DNA of 64,000 bases from an uncultured Bacteroidales bacterium. GTDB lineage: Bacteria > Bacteroidota > Bacteroidia > Bacteroidales > CAIXZF01. Below are positions 27,192-36,170 of this stretch, piece by piece (positions within the stretch are counted from its first letter, which is position 1; each line of letters begins with the position of its first letter). The position numbers and the translations under genes are program-made. Location: positions 1-64,000 of the forward strand of contig CAIXZF010000097.1 of the NCBI GenBank assembly GCA_903923925.1, given 5' to 3'. Below the pieces are notes generated by a model. That model worked only from the letters and a program-made list of their open reading frames with translations. It was not told the DNA's origin and did no database searches.

Positions 27192-28992
27192 CTTTTACAA
27201 TCTTTATCGGAACTTCAATATGGATCAGCATGCCATTCATTTTCCCTTTTGTAAAGGTAAGATTTCCACTCAGAAGGTTTACCCTTTCCCTTATATTGTA
27301 GAGCCCGTTTCCTTTACTTTGGGCAAGCTGTTCAATTTTGAGCTGATCACCATTATCTTCAATCTCAAGAATCAATTTCTGATTTTTACATTCCAGTAAC
27401 ACTCTTGCCTTTGAGGCAGCTGCATGCCGGATAATATTGTGTAATGCCTCCTGAGTTACCCTATACAGGTAAGTTTGAACCCTTTGGTCAGCCTGCCTGG
27501 GAATGCAATGCCCCTGAAAGTCCATATCCAGTTTGCCATTTATTGAAGTTTCCTCGCAGATGTTGCGGATGGCTGTTTCGAGACCGAATTCCTTAAGTAT
27601 TGCAGGCATCAGATCGTTCGACATACGGCGGATTTCTTCTATAGTAAGGTCGACACCCCTGCTTACCTCCATAAGTGTTTTAGCTGCCCGCGGATCTTCT
27701 GTATCTGAAATGCTTTCCAGTCGCAACTTCAGGGCAATCAATGATTGCCCGAGTCCATCATGTAGTTCCATCGACAGCCGTTGACGCTCTATTTCCTGCC
27801 CATCAATAACAGCAGAAAATCGTTGAATTCGTTCTGCAGCCAGTTCGCTTCGTTTTGCCTCCAGTTCTTCTGCCATTTGATTAAAGGCCTCTGTAAGGTC
27901 ATGAATTTCGTCGTTGGAATGTGGTAATTCAACCCTGGCAAATTGACCTTTCCCAATTTCAAGTGCTGCCCGTTTTAATCGGATCAAAGGCCTGGTTATT
28001 CTTCTGGCAATAAGAAAAGTAAGACAGAATACAGCTATTGCGATAATAAGTGTTAACACAAGAATGTTGTTCCTGAGAGAAGTAACGATTTTCATTGCTT
28101 CAGGTAAATCTATTTCAGCCAGAATTACCCAGGACAATCCCGGGATATTAACCTTTCCATAAGAGCCTAAAACGCTAACACCTCTGTAATCTTTGTAAAT
28201 CCCGGTACCTGAGCTTCCTGAAACCGCTCTTTTTACGCCGTTTGTATTAACAGTCGTCTTTAAAATAGAATGACTGCTGAACCTCGAATTACTTCTCAAA
28301 AATCCATCGTCGCCGACAAGGTAAGATTCTCCGGTATTCCCAAGCCCTTTGGAAGGATCCCGCTCGAGCATTATAGCATCAATAGTAAGAGGCGAAATAC
28401 CAAATGCAATAAATCCCAGAGGATTTCCCTTTTTATTAAATACTGGTGAACAGGCTCGTATTACTTCCTCTTTTGAAACAGGATCCTGCATAAAATCAAG
28501 AATTTCATTCTTATAAGATCCTAATTGTTGCGACAGATCAGAATTGCTAAAAAAGTGAACAGTTGTAAGCGAGTCTTTGCCAACTGTCCTGATTTCTATA
28601 AAGTTACCTCCTTTTTCGCCAATAATAAAACTATCGTAATAATGACTCGAGAGCAGATATTGGTAGATATGGCTCGATTTGCTATATGCCAGAACATCAG
28701 CGTTAATACTGTTGTTCCTGAATTCGTCTCCACTTGAATTTTCAAGGATAGCCAGAATATGAGCAACATCATCTGATCCTGATGCCATTCTGGCATCTCT
28801 TAAACGGTCAGAAAAAAACAGCTCAATCTGCATGGTCTTAGCCATTCGTACGGAGGTGAGCTGGTTGTACGTTCTGTCGACCAAAGCATTTCTGGCGATA
28901 TAAAAAATCACCCCACCAACCAGTGCAATGGCTGCCAGACTCACACCCACATAATTGAGGATCATCCTCTCACTCAGGGAGATTCTTCTCAT
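27178..28992 (-). CDS. Membrane sensor histidine kinase (Cache sensor, HAMP, HisKA_3)
   Basis: A 604-residue NarX/DegS-class kinase. TM1 (about 11-33) and TM2 (about 309-330) bracket a 270-residue periplasmic domain with a Cache-like pattern (GESYLVGDDGFLRSNSRF; IPGLSWVILAEID). HAMP follows (330-383). The HisKA_3 phospho-acceptor is His411 in MELHDGLGQSL, and the ATPase domain holds QEALHNIIRHA and GNGLYNIRERV. It partners the coupled response regulator. Cache domains usually bind small molecules such as amino acids or carboxylates; the ligand here is unknown. Confidence 0.93.
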   Translation of the reverse strand: MRRISLSERMILNYVGVSLAAIALVGGVIFYIARNALVDRTYNQLTSVRMAKTMQIELFFSDRLRDARMASGSDDVAHILAILENSSGDEFRNNSINADVLAYSKSSHIYQYLLSSHYYDSFIIGEKGGNFIEIRTVGKDSLTTVHFFSNSDLSQQLGSYKNEILDFMQDPVSKEEVIRACSPVFNKKGNPLGFIAFGISPLTIDAIMLERDPSKGLGNTGESYLVGDDGFLRSNSRFSSHSILKTTVNTNGVKRAVSGSSGTGIYKDYRGVSVLGSYGKVNIPGLSWVILAEIDLPEAMKIVTSLRNNILVLTLIIAIAVFCLTFLIARRITRPLIRLKRAALEIGKGQFARVELPHSNDEIHDLTEAFNQMAEELEAKRSELAAERIQRFSAVIDGQEIERQRLSMELHDGLGQSLIALKLRLESISDTEDPRAAKTLMEVSRGVDLTIEEIRRMSNDLMPAILKEFGLETAIRNICEETSINGKLDMDFQGHCIPRQADQRVQTYLYRVTQEALHNIIRHAAASKARVLLECKNQKLILEIEDNGDQLKIEQLAQSKGNGLYNIRERVNLLSGNLTFTKGKMNGMLIHIEVPIKIVKDGKD

Positions 28993-29010
28993 CCGAAGTT
29001 GGCAGTTCTT

Positions 29011-29751
29011 TTACAAAGTAATACCCAGTGTGAAATAGACCCGCGAGGTTTGTGGATTGAAGATCAAACTACCGGTAAGAGGAATTTCCCAGGTACTGGA
29101 TGCCTTAATCTTTTTTATTGCACTAAGTCCCACATTAACTACTCCTCCACCTGTTCCATACAAGCCTTCATTTGGAGTACCTCCAATAAAAGCTTTCATG
29201 TCATATTCTTTAAGAATAAAAGGGTAGGCTACTTCAAAATAGCTTGAATACCTGTTTATATAGACAGTTTCACCTGTTACCGAATCGAAATGGTCGAATT
29301 TATTGTCAGGACCAAAAAATATTGTGGCAGCCTGAATTGTAATCGGAAAAGATTCAGGACCTTTCCATGCCACCATACCTTCAAGATAGTGCCCGGATTT
29401 AATAAAATCATAGTTTGTATAGTCCAGGCTGTCGATATACGGACTCCAATAATAATCGTTAAAAGTGAATGTAAAATTGTTCAATTCATAAGTGGCAAAT
29501 AAATCTACTTCTCTGTATGAGTTATCCAGATTTGTTGATCCAAAAGCACCAATACTGAATTTTTTGTAAGTATACGTAAGAGTTGGTTGAATATTTGGTT
29601 TAGGATCTGCAACCATTCCTCTCCATAAATAAGTACTTAAAATGTCAGTTTTTAAATCAAAACGACCCTTGTCTTTTTTTTCCTGACTAAAACTCATATT
29701 AAGACAAGAGAAGAAACAGAATGTTGTTAAAATGTAGATTTTTGTTTTCAT
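29011..29751 (-). CDS. Outer-membrane beta-barrel protein, TorF-like
   Basis: A 246-residue protein with a signal peptide (about 1-22, ending NMSFSQ). The mature part starts with DLKTDILSTYLWRGM and shows alternating strands ending in SRVYFTLGITL, which fits the TorF/TIGR02001 family of putative porins. It is encoded 18 bp upstream of the sensor kinase on the same strand, so it may be co-transcribed with the two-component system and amtB. Its cargo is not known. Confidence 0.72.
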   Translation of the reverse strand: MKTKIYILTTFCFFSCLNMSFSQEKKDKGRFDLKTDILSTYLWRGMVADPKPNIQPTLTYTYKKFSIGAFGSTNLDNSYREVDLFATYELNNFTFTFNDYYWSPYIDSLDYTNYDFIKSGHYLEGMVAWKGPESFPITIQAATIFFGPDNKFDHFDSVTGETVYINRYSSYFEVAYPFILKEYDMKAFIGGTPNEGLYGTGGGVVNVGLSAIKKIKASSTWEIPLTGSLIFNPQTSRVYFTLGITL

Positions 29752-29796
29752 AGGAAGATTTCAGTTAAAATTAATACGAAGTTAAAAATTTATCAC

Positions 29797-30828
29797 TTAG
29801 CTAATGGTCATTTCTCCTCTTAATGGAGTTTGAAGCAGCTGTTTTAATTCCACAATAGGGATATCTTTACCCAGTAGGTACATTAATTTTGCAAGTGCTG
29901 CTTCAGTAGTAATATCATAGCCGCCGATTACACCGATTTTTCCAAGGGTAGCACTGGTTTCATATTTGCCGATTTCAACTGCACCACCTTTGCATTGTGT
30001 AACATTAAAAATGATTATACCATCTTCAATTGCTTTTTGCAAACAGTCGATAAACCATGAAACAGTTGGAGCATTCCCGGCGCCGAAAGTTTCGAGAATA
30101 ACAGCTTTAAGACCTTCTATTCTAAGGATTGCGTTAACTGATGCTGGTGTAATTCCGGGAAATAATTTGAGGATTGCAATATTCTGATCAAGTTTATTAT
30201 TGATCTTTAGTTTCTTGAAATTTGGTTTCAGGATAAGATCCCGTTTATATTTGATGTTAACCCCTATTTCAGCCAATACAGGATAGTTTCCAGAAACAAA
30301 AGCCTGAAAATGTTCCGCATTCACTTTGCTGGTGCGGTTGCCACGATAAAGTCTGTTTTCGAAACAAATGCTAACTTCAGGAACAACAGGGGTGCCTTCT
30401 TCTAATGCAGCAGCAATTTCAACAGAGTTAATAAAATTGTCCCTTCCATCATTACGAATTACTCCCATTGGTAATTGAGAACCTGTGAAAACAACTGGTT
30501 TATTCAGATTCTCCAGCATAAAGCTCAGCATCGATGCAGAATATGCCATTGTATCAGAGCCATGAAGTACTATAAATCCATCATATAATTCATAATTATT
30601 TTCGATCACTCCGGCTAATTCTACCCAAAATGCAGGACTCATATTCGAGGAATCAAGTAAGGGGTCAAATGAGTGAATATTGATAGTATAGTTAAAATTC
30701 TCTAAAAGAGGTATATGCTTATACAGATGCTCAAAATCGAAAGGTTTCAGTGCTCCGGTTTCAAGATCCCTGATCATCCCGATGGTGCCACCGGTATAGA
30801 TTACCAGTAAGGAGGGTTTAGTGGTCAT
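29797..30828 (-). CDS. ansA: Type I (cytoplasmic) L-asparaginase
   Basis: A 343-residue hydrolase that converts asparagine to aspartate and ammonia. The first catalytic Thr is in YTGGTIGM (11-18) and the second in VLHGSDTMAYSASML. It has no signal peptide, which agrees with the cytoplasmic AnsA group. The C-terminal domain has IKAVILETFGAGNAP-like sequence. It lies upstream of the TorF-like/two-component/amtB cluster on the same strand, so an ammonium-related context is possible but not proven. Confidence 0.93.
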   Translation of the reverse strand: MTTKPSLLVIYTGGTIGMIRDLETGALKPFDFEHLYKHIPLLENFNYTINIHSFDPLLDSSNMSPAFWVELAGVIENNYELYDGFIVLHGSDTMAYSASMLSFMLENLNKPVVFTGSQLPMGVIRNDGRDNFINSVEIAAALEEGTPVVPEVSICFENRLYRGNRTSKVNAEHFQAFVSGNYPVLAEIGVNIKYKRDLILKPNFKKLKINNKLDQNIAILKLFPGITPASVNAILRIEGLKAVILETFGAGNAPTVSWFIDCLQKAIEDGIIIFNVTQCKGGAVEIGKYETSATLGKIGVIGGYDITTEAALAKLMYLLGKDIPIVELKQLLQTPLRGEMTIS

Positions 30829-30894
30829 AAGCTCTATATGCTAGTATACTGTGATGTTGTAAATTTATATAAAATAACATTGTACTTAGTTCAT

Positions 30895-31677
30895 TTAGGT
30901 TAAACTAACAGGGAATCTGAATAATTTCAGCGCATTGTTTGTTGTAATTTCAGCAACTTTTTCCAGAGAAACTCCTTTCAGATCTGCTATTTTCTGGGCA
31001 ATAAACCGAATATATGCACTTTCATTACGGGTACCGCGTTTAGGAGCTGGTGTTAGAAATGGTGCATCAGTTTCCAGAATAATATTGTTCAGACTAATCG
31101 CAGCAGCTACTTTTGCCATCTCTGAATTCTTGTATGAAACAACTCCACCTAACCCAAGAAGAAATCCAAGTTCAATAACTTTTTCAGCCTGTTCAATCGT
31201 TCCGGGGAAACAATGAAAAACGCCTCTGAGACCTTTCCCTGTAAAGGAGGAGATGATTTCTACAGTTTCATCAATGGAATTGCGGGTGTGAATAACAAGT
31301 GGCAGATCATGCTTAAGTGAAAGTTCAATTTGCCGTATGAAACAGATTTTCTGCTCTTCGAAAAAGGTCTTGTCCCAGTATAAATCTATTCCCACTTCTC
31401 CCACAGCATAATAATGAGTAGTCGACAGCTTTTCTTCAATAAAAGTGAGTTCCTCAGGGTAGTTTTCTTTTACACTGGTAGGGTGGAGGCCCATCATCGG
31501 GAAACAATGCTGAGGATAATTATTACAGAGTCTGTGTAAATCAGCGGAAGTTCTTGTGTCAATATGCGGAATTAGCATGTACTTCACATCATTGTCAATA
31601 GAACGTTGTATCATTTCATCCTGATCGTGTTTGTAATCCTCAAGGTAAAGGTGGGCGTGGGTATCAACAAGAATCAT
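30895..31677 (-). CDS. TatD family metal-dependent deoxyribonuclease
   Basis: A 260-residue TIM-barrel hydrolase beginning MILVDTHAHLYLEDY (metal-binding HxH at residues 7 and 9). Further motifs are GLHPTSV, AVGEVGIDLYWD, LVIHTRNS, GVFHCFPG and LETDAPFLTP. The ATG at 31677 is favoured over 31704 because a -7 box on this strand lies at 31704-31711. It is divergent from the glycosyltransferase gene, with 69 bp between the starts. Confidence 0.93.
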   Translation of the reverse strand: MILVDTHAHLYLEDYKHDQDEMIQRSIDNDVKYMLIPHIDTRTSADLHRLCNNYPQHCFPMMGLHPTSVKENYPEELTFIEEKLSTTHYYAVGEVGIDLYWDKTFFEEQKICFIRQIELSLKHDLPLVIHTRNSIDETVEIISSFTGKGLRGVFHCFPGTIEQAEKVIELGFLLGLGGVVSYKNSEMAKVAAAISLNNIILETDAPFLTPAPKRGTRNESAYIRFIAQKIADLKGVSLEKVAEITTNNALKLFRFPVSLT

Positions 31678-31703
31678 AAAATTGGTTTCGAAATTTTCAG
31701 GCA

Positions 31704-31711
31704 CAAAGGTA
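31704..31711 (-). promoter_or_regulatory. -7 box (TACCTTTG) for the TatD gene
   Basis: CAAAGGTA on the plus strand reads TACCTTTG on the minus strand, 27 bp before ATG 31677. It is half of a back-to-back promoter pair with the box at 31726-31733. Confidence 0.6.
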
Positions 31712-31725
31712 ATTGCAATTGTTTC

Positions 31726-31733
31726 TACCTTTG
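31726..31733 (+). promoter_or_regulatory. -7 box (TACCTTTG) for the glycosyltransferase gene
   Basis: TACCTTTG fits TAnnTTTG and lies 13 bp before ATG 31747. Only 14 bp separate it from the oppositely directed box, so the two promoters must overlap. Confidence 0.6.
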
Positions 31734-31746
31734 CAGAAATAGTTTA

Positions 31747-32748
31747 ATGAAAAAGTACCTCATCATTCGGTTCAGTTCTATTGGCGACATTGTGCTTACC
31801 ACAGCATTAATCCGTTGCCTGAAGCTGCAACAGCCTGAAGCCGAAGTGCATTTCATAACCAAGAAGCAATTTCTGCCGCTTTTAGAAGCTAATCCGTACC
31901 TCGATAAAATCTATACAATTAGCAAGAACATCAGCGAAGTTCTGCCGCAATTAAAGGCAGAAAATTATTCAAATGTTGTCGACCTGCACAAGAGTTTACG
32001 ATCAAGAGAACTACTTCTCAGACTTCAGAAACCTTATAGCAGCTTTCCGAAGCTTAATTTTCAGAAGTTCCTGATTTGCAGTTTTAAAATCAATATTCTA
32101 CCAGCAATTCATATTGTAGACAGGTACTTTAAAGCTGTTCAAAAATATGGAGTAAATAATGATGGAAAAGGACTTGATTATTTTATACCTGAGAAGGAGA
32201 GAGTTTCACTCGGGTCCCTGCCCAAAACGCACCTAAATGGTTACATAGCACTTGTTATTGGAGGTAAACATGCCACCAAACAAATGCCGCCAGCTAAACT
32301 TGTAGCTCTGTGCAAAGAGATCTCAAAACCAATAATTATACTTGGAGGGAAGGAAGACCGGGATGTTGCAGAATTAATTGTTTCCCAATCGGGAAAAATG
32401 ATTTTTAACGCTTGTGGCTTATATAACCTCAACCAGTCAGCTTCACTGCTGGCTTCTGCTGACCGTGTGATAACCCATGATACAGGACTTATGCATATTG
32501 CCGCAGCCTTAAAAAAGGATATTCTTTCAATCTGGGGTAATACTGTTCCTGGATTTGGGATGTATCAATATTTTCAGGCAAATTACACAGGTGACTCTCA
32601 AATCGCAGAAGTGAAAGGTCTCTCATGCCGACCATGCTCAAAACTCGGATATAAAGCCTGTCCCAAAATCCACTTTAACTGTATGAACCAAATAAATGTG
32701 GAATACATATCAAAATGGGCAAATTCAAACATCCCCGTAGAGACGTAG
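31747..32748 (+). CDS. Family 9 glycosyltransferase (heptosyltransferase-like)
   Basis: A 333-residue GT-B enzyme of the ADP-heptose:LPS heptosyltransferase family, starting KKYLIIRFSSIGDIVLTTA. It has the second Rossmann domain (IALVIGGKHATKQMP, IIILGGKEDRDVA) and the acceptor/donor motif VITHDTGLMHIAAALKKDI. It probably adds a sugar during lipopolysaccharide core synthesis at the inner membrane. The last five codons and the TAG stop fall inside a palindromic repeat that begins at 32731, so the natural C-terminus may have been altered by its insertion. Confidence 0.9.
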   Translation: MKKYLIIRFSSIGDIVLTTALIRCLKLQQPEAEVHFITKKQFLPLLEANPYLDKIYTISKNISEVLPQLKAENYSNVVDLHKSLRSRELLLRLQKPYSSFPKLNFQKFLICSFKINILPAIHIVDRYFKAVQKYGVNNDGKGLDYFIPEKERVSLGSLPKTHLNGYIALVIGGKHATKQMPPAKLVALCKEISKPIIILGGKEDRDVAELIVSQSGKMIFNACGLYNLNQSASLLASADRVITHDTGLMHIAAALKKDILSIWGNTVPGFGMYQYFQANYTGDSQIAEVKGLSCRPCSKLGYKACPKIHFNCMNQINVEYISKWANSNIPVET

Positions 32749-32938
32749 CATGCTACGTCTCTGTTTCGGTTGGGGGATCAGTTCTGGCATTTGGAGACGT
32801 AGCATGATGCTACGTCTCTGTTTCGGTTGGGGGATCAGTTCTGGCATTTGGAGACGTAGCATGATGCTACGTCTCTGTTTCGGTTGGGGGATCAGTTCTG
32901 GCATTTGGAGACGTAGCATGCTACGTCTCTACGGGGAT
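32731..32938. repeat. Palindromic (REP-like) element with 57-bp tandem expansion
   Basis: The outer ends form a 31-bp terminal inverted repeat (32731-32761 and its complement ending at 32938), the halves of what would be a perfect 40-bp palindrome. Four copies of the hairpin GAGACGTAGCAT...ATGCTACGTCTC occur (starting near 32739, 32794, 32851 and 32908). The intervals between them repeat with period 57 and contain an identical 31-nt segment (GTTTCGGTTGGGGGATCAG...). It lies between two convergent genes. The core GTAGCATGCTAC type is known to me from dispersed repeats in Bacteroidota and cyanobacteria. Confidence 0.9.
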
Positions 32939-32963
32939 ATTTTGGATTAATTAATGCAGGGAA

Positions 32964-34988
32964 CTACCAGATGTTCACTCTTTTTTCAGGTTCGATAAAC
33001 ATTGCATCACCCGGTTTAATAGAAAATGCTTCCTGGAAAGCTGCAACATTTGGTAAAGCCCCATTTACACGCCATTTACCCAGAGAATGCGGATCAACTT
33101 TTGTGCGGCGGAGGATTTCCTTATCACGGACGTTGTTAGCCCAGACATTAGCGTAGGCAAGGAAAAATCTTTGCTGAGGTGTAAATCCGTCTATTTTTTC
33201 CTGTGATTTGCCTTCAAGTGCTTTCTTTAATGCATTAAAAGAAACCTGTAATCCACCCTGATCAGCTATGTTCTCACCTAAGGTGAATGCGCCATTTGCA
33301 TGTACCGTATCAAGAACTTTAATATTACTGAAGTGGTTAACTAGAACTGCAGTACGCTCGTTGAAAAGTTTTGCATCATTTTCTGTCCACCAGTCTTTTA
33401 AATTACCTTCTTTATCGTATTGACGACCTTGATCATCAAAGCCGTGCGTCATTTCATGGCCGATCACTACGCCAATTGCCCCATAATTTACAGCATCGTC
33501 TGCATCAAAATTGAAGAAAGGAGGTTGCAGGATTGCAGCAGGGAATACGATTTCGTTAACGGTAGGATCATAATATGCATTTACTGTTTGTGGAGTCATG
33601 CCCCATTCGGTTGGGTCAACTGGTTTACCTACTTTGGCAATACGAAATGCGAATTCGAAATTGCGGCTACGTACTACATTTTCCCAGTAGCTGTCGTTTT
33701 TAATTTCGAGTGCTGTATAATCACGCCATTTATCCGGATAACCAATTTTTACTTTTATTGCAGCAAGTTTCTCCTGTGCTTTCTTTTTGGTTTCATCACT
33801 CATCCATTGCAAACCTGCAATTCGATCACTTAAAGATGAACGCAGATTCTTAACCAGGTTAATCATTTTTTCTTTTGCAGCAGCAGGGAAATATTTCTCA
33901 ACATACATCTGGCCAACACCTTCTCCTAATGAACCATTAATTACATCAACAACACGTTTCCAGCGGGCTTTCATTTCTTCCTTGCCAGATAATGCTTTTC
34001 CATAGAATTCGAAATTCTGTTTCTCCATTGCTGCATTCAGGAAAGAGGAAGCATCATTAATAAGATTCCATGAATAATAAGCCTTAACGTCTTCGATGGG
34101 AGTGGTTGTAAAAATAGAATCCATTGACTTGATGAAGGCTTTCTGCGAAATATTTACCTCTGTTAGGTTACCAGCTCCAATGCCTGAAAAATACGCCTTC
34201 CAGTCGATATGGGATGCCATTTTCTGGAGATCCGTTACATTGATTTTATTGTAATTAGCCTGAGGATCGCGAAGTTGTTCACGACTGGAGCTAACCTTTG
34301 CAAGAGCAGTTTCGAGTTTAAGAACCTTTTCAGAATTTGTTTTGGCAATTTCCGGAGCAATACCAGCTAATACAAACATCTTTTCGATATGTTTCAGATA
34401 CTGATCACGAACTTCTTTTGTAGCAGGGTCGTTTTCAAGATAATAATCACGGTCGGGCATTCCAAGTCCGCTCTGGTAGATATTGAGAATATTCATTTTG
34501 CTGTTCTTCTGATCAGCACTTCCGTCAACCTGGAAAAAAGGTGAAATATATTGTTTATGAAGTGTTATTAATTCCTGTTGGAGACCATTAACATCTTTGA
34601 TTGAATTAATAGCATCCATTCCTGATTTAAGAGGTGCAACTCCTTGTTTTTCAAGATTGGCACTATCCATACCAATTTTATATAATTCACCAATTTTAGC
34701 GCCGATGCCAGCAGCTTTCTGTTGAGTTTTGCTTAAGCCTTCGATAAGTTCCTTAACTTGTTTCTGGTTATCTTCCTGAAGTTTGTCGAACGAACCATAT
34801 CTTGCATATTCTGCTGGCAGTGGATGAGTCTTCATCCAGCCACCACAGGCATATTGGTAAAAATCGGTCTGCGCTTTTGCGGAGGTATCGAGATTTGCCA
34901 GGCTGATACCTGTATTTGGCTTGTGTTGTTTGCAGCTCATAGCAATAAGTGTAAAGCTTGCGATTGATAAAATGAGATATTTCTTCAT
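32964..34988 (-). CDS. M13 family zinc endopeptidase (neprilysin/PepO-like lipoprotein)
   Basis: A 674-residue metallopeptidase with a lipoprotein signal (LIAMSC, Cys19), so it is probably anchored to the periplasmic or surface side of the outer membrane. The long N-terminal M13_N domain (about 35-420) is followed by the catalytic domain: HEMTH in VIGHEMTHGFDD, the third zinc ligand in ENIADQGG, and the C-terminal RVNGALPNVAAFQEAF motif. It cleaves peptides rather than folded proteins in known homologues. A -7 box lies 22 bp upstream. Confidence 0.95.
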   Translation of the reverse strand: MKKYLILSIASFTLIAMSCKQHKPNTGISLANLDTSAKAQTDFYQYACGGWMKTHPLPAEYARYGSFDKLQEDNQKQVKELIEGLSKTQQKAAGIGAKIGELYKIGMDSANLEKQGVAPLKSGMDAINSIKDVNGLQQELITLHKQYISPFFQVDGSADQKNSKMNILNIYQSGLGMPDRDYYLENDPATKEVRDQYLKHIEKMFVLAGIAPEIAKTNSEKVLKLETALAKVSSSREQLRDPQANYNKINVTDLQKMASHIDWKAYFSGIGAGNLTEVNISQKAFIKSMDSIFTTTPIEDVKAYYSWNLINDASSFLNAAMEKQNFEFYGKALSGKEEMKARWKRVVDVINGSLGEGVGQMYVEKYFPAAAKEKMINLVKNLRSSLSDRIAGLQWMSDETKKKAQEKLAAIKVKIGYPDKWRDYTALEIKNDSYWENVVRSRNFEFAFRIAKVGKPVDPTEWGMTPQTVNAYYDPTVNEIVFPAAILQPPFFNFDADDAVNYGAIGVVIGHEMTHGFDDQGRQYDKEGNLKDWWTENDAKLFNERTAVLVNHFSNIKVLDTVHANGAFTLGENIADQGGLQVSFNALKKALEGKSQEKIDGFTPQQRFFLAYANVWANNVRDKEILRRTKVDPHSLGKWRVNGALPNVAAFQEAFSIKPGDAMFIEPEKRVNIW

Positions 34989-35009
34989 GTTAAAATTTAA
35001 TTATGCCAA

Positions 35010-35017
35010 CAAAATTA
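35010..35017 (-). promoter_or_regulatory. -7 box for the M13 peptidase gene
   Basis: CAAAATTA on the plus strand reads TAATTTTG on the minus strand, 22 bp before the start codon. Confidence 0.5.
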
Positions 35018-35091
35018 ATGATTTAACACACCTCTACCTTACGGCTTTCGTCGAGTTTAACATTAATTAACTAATTATGAAATGGTTGGGT

Positions 35092-35113
35092 AGGCATGAA
35101 AAGGGTCATGCCT
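35092..35113. repeat. Second copy of the AGGCATGA/TCATGCCT hairpin
   Basis: AGGCATGA (35092-35099) and TCATGCCT (35106-35113) enclose a 6-nt loop (AAAGGG). Arms and loop length are identical to the hairpin at 25062-25083. It lies just downstream of the minus-strand OmpA gene and could terminate it. Confidence 0.65.
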
Positions 35114-35121
35114 GCAGAATG

Positions 35122-36126
35122 CTATGGTATTACAATTATCTCAACCCTGTCGTTTTTCGCTTTGTCGGCATCGGTGTTTTCAACTCTCTTGGCACGTTTT
35201 TTTCCACCAAAGCCTTTATAGCTCATACGTGTGGAATCAACACCTTGTTTAACAAGCTGATCGAAAACATATTTTGCGCGATTAAGACTGAGCGTTGGAG
35301 TTTTTGTATCAACATCAATTCCATCAGGACTAATACTATCACAACAAACAAAACCGTGGAGTTCTATTTTCAAATTTGGCTTCTGGTTCAGAATAGCAGC
35401 TGTTTTTTTGATTGACACAATAGATTCAGGACGCAAAAGGTGCTTGCCTGTAACAAAGAAAAATTTATCGAAGGCTATTTGTGGACCCTTAGCAGTAGCA
35501 GCGGCTACTGGCGAAGCAGGATTTGAATTTGCCCCTGGTTTTACTGGAACCGGAGAAGTAGTTGCATCGCCTGGTTTGGCGGGTGCAGTTGTTTTTGGTT
35601 TTGATGGACCAGATTGTCCGGCAGGGTAGGGGTTTAACGACCTATCGACTTTTGCTTCTTTTCCTTTAGCAACAGTTTTTGGAACTGCTTTTTTCCCAAT
35701 AGGCCACATTACAACAACTTCAGTTTTTCGGTGCATTGGCACACCTTTCTGGTTAGGAACAATAGTGGCTGGTTTTAAGGCACCTTTCCCGGAACAGTTT
35801 ACAAATCGTACACTGTCGATCCCTTTACCTATCATATATTCTTTAATCTTATTGGCCCTGATTTCAGAAAGTTCAACATTATGTGGATCTTTACCAAGAT
35901 AATCAGCAAACCCTGTTATTGAAAGGGTAGATTTTTTATTCCTGTTAAGCAAGCTAAGGAGTGAGTCAAGCTTTGCCTGACCCGCAGCTTCCATTTCTGT
36001 CTTGTTTATGGAATAGAACAATCTCAGGGTATCATAACGAAATTCCTGAGCATTAACTTGATTTGTTGCCAGAATTGAAATGGCAAAACCTACTATAAAG
36101 ATCACCAACAGTTTACGGACTATCAT
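35122..36126 (-). CDS. Protein with two OmpA-like domains joined by a Pro-rich linker
   Basis: A 334-residue secreted protein with a signal peptide (about 1-26, ending NQVNAQ). A first OmpA-like unit covers about 30-145 (LRLFYSINKTEMEAAGQ ... SITGFADYLG ... SEIRANKIKEYM) and a second about 205-334 (IAFDKFFFVTGKHLLRPES ... SLNRAKYVFDQLVKQG ... NDRVEIIVIP). They are joined by a Lys/Pro/Ala-rich linker (about 150-205). OmpA domains bind peptidoglycan. Two per protein without a barrel suggests a periplasmic cross-linker or a scaffold. The usual Asp/Arg ligands are only partly conserved in the first unit. Confidence 0.82.
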   Translation of the reverse strand: MIVRKLLVIFIVGFAISILATNQVNAQEFRYDTLRLFYSINKTEMEAAGQAKLDSLLSLLNRNKKSTLSITGFADYLGKDPHNVELSEIRANKIKEYMIGKGIDSVRFVNCSGKGALKPATIVPNQKGVPMHRKTEVVVMWPIGKKAVPKTVAKGKEAKVDRSLNPYPAGQSGPSKPKTTAPAKPGDATTSPVPVKPGANSNPASPVAAATAKGPQIAFDKFFFVTGKHLLRPESIVSIKKTAAILNQKPNLKIELHGFVCCDSISPDGIDVDTKTPTLSLNRAKYVFDQLVKQGVDSTRMSYKGFGGKKRAKRVENTDADKAKNDRVEIIVIP

Positions 36127-36170
36127 AAAAAACTTGTAGTATTTAGTAATGTTATCGGGTTTAAGATATA

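Noticed and set aside
32739-32929. Possible CRISPR array (hairpin repeats separated by 31-nt segments)
   Set aside because: The segments between the hairpins are identical, no cas genes are near, and the whole is a tandem repeat inside a palindrome.
32725-32950. Open reading frames of 64 and 66 codons on both strands inside the repeat
   Set aside because: They exist only because the 57-bp period is a multiple of three; they have no start context and are pure repeat.
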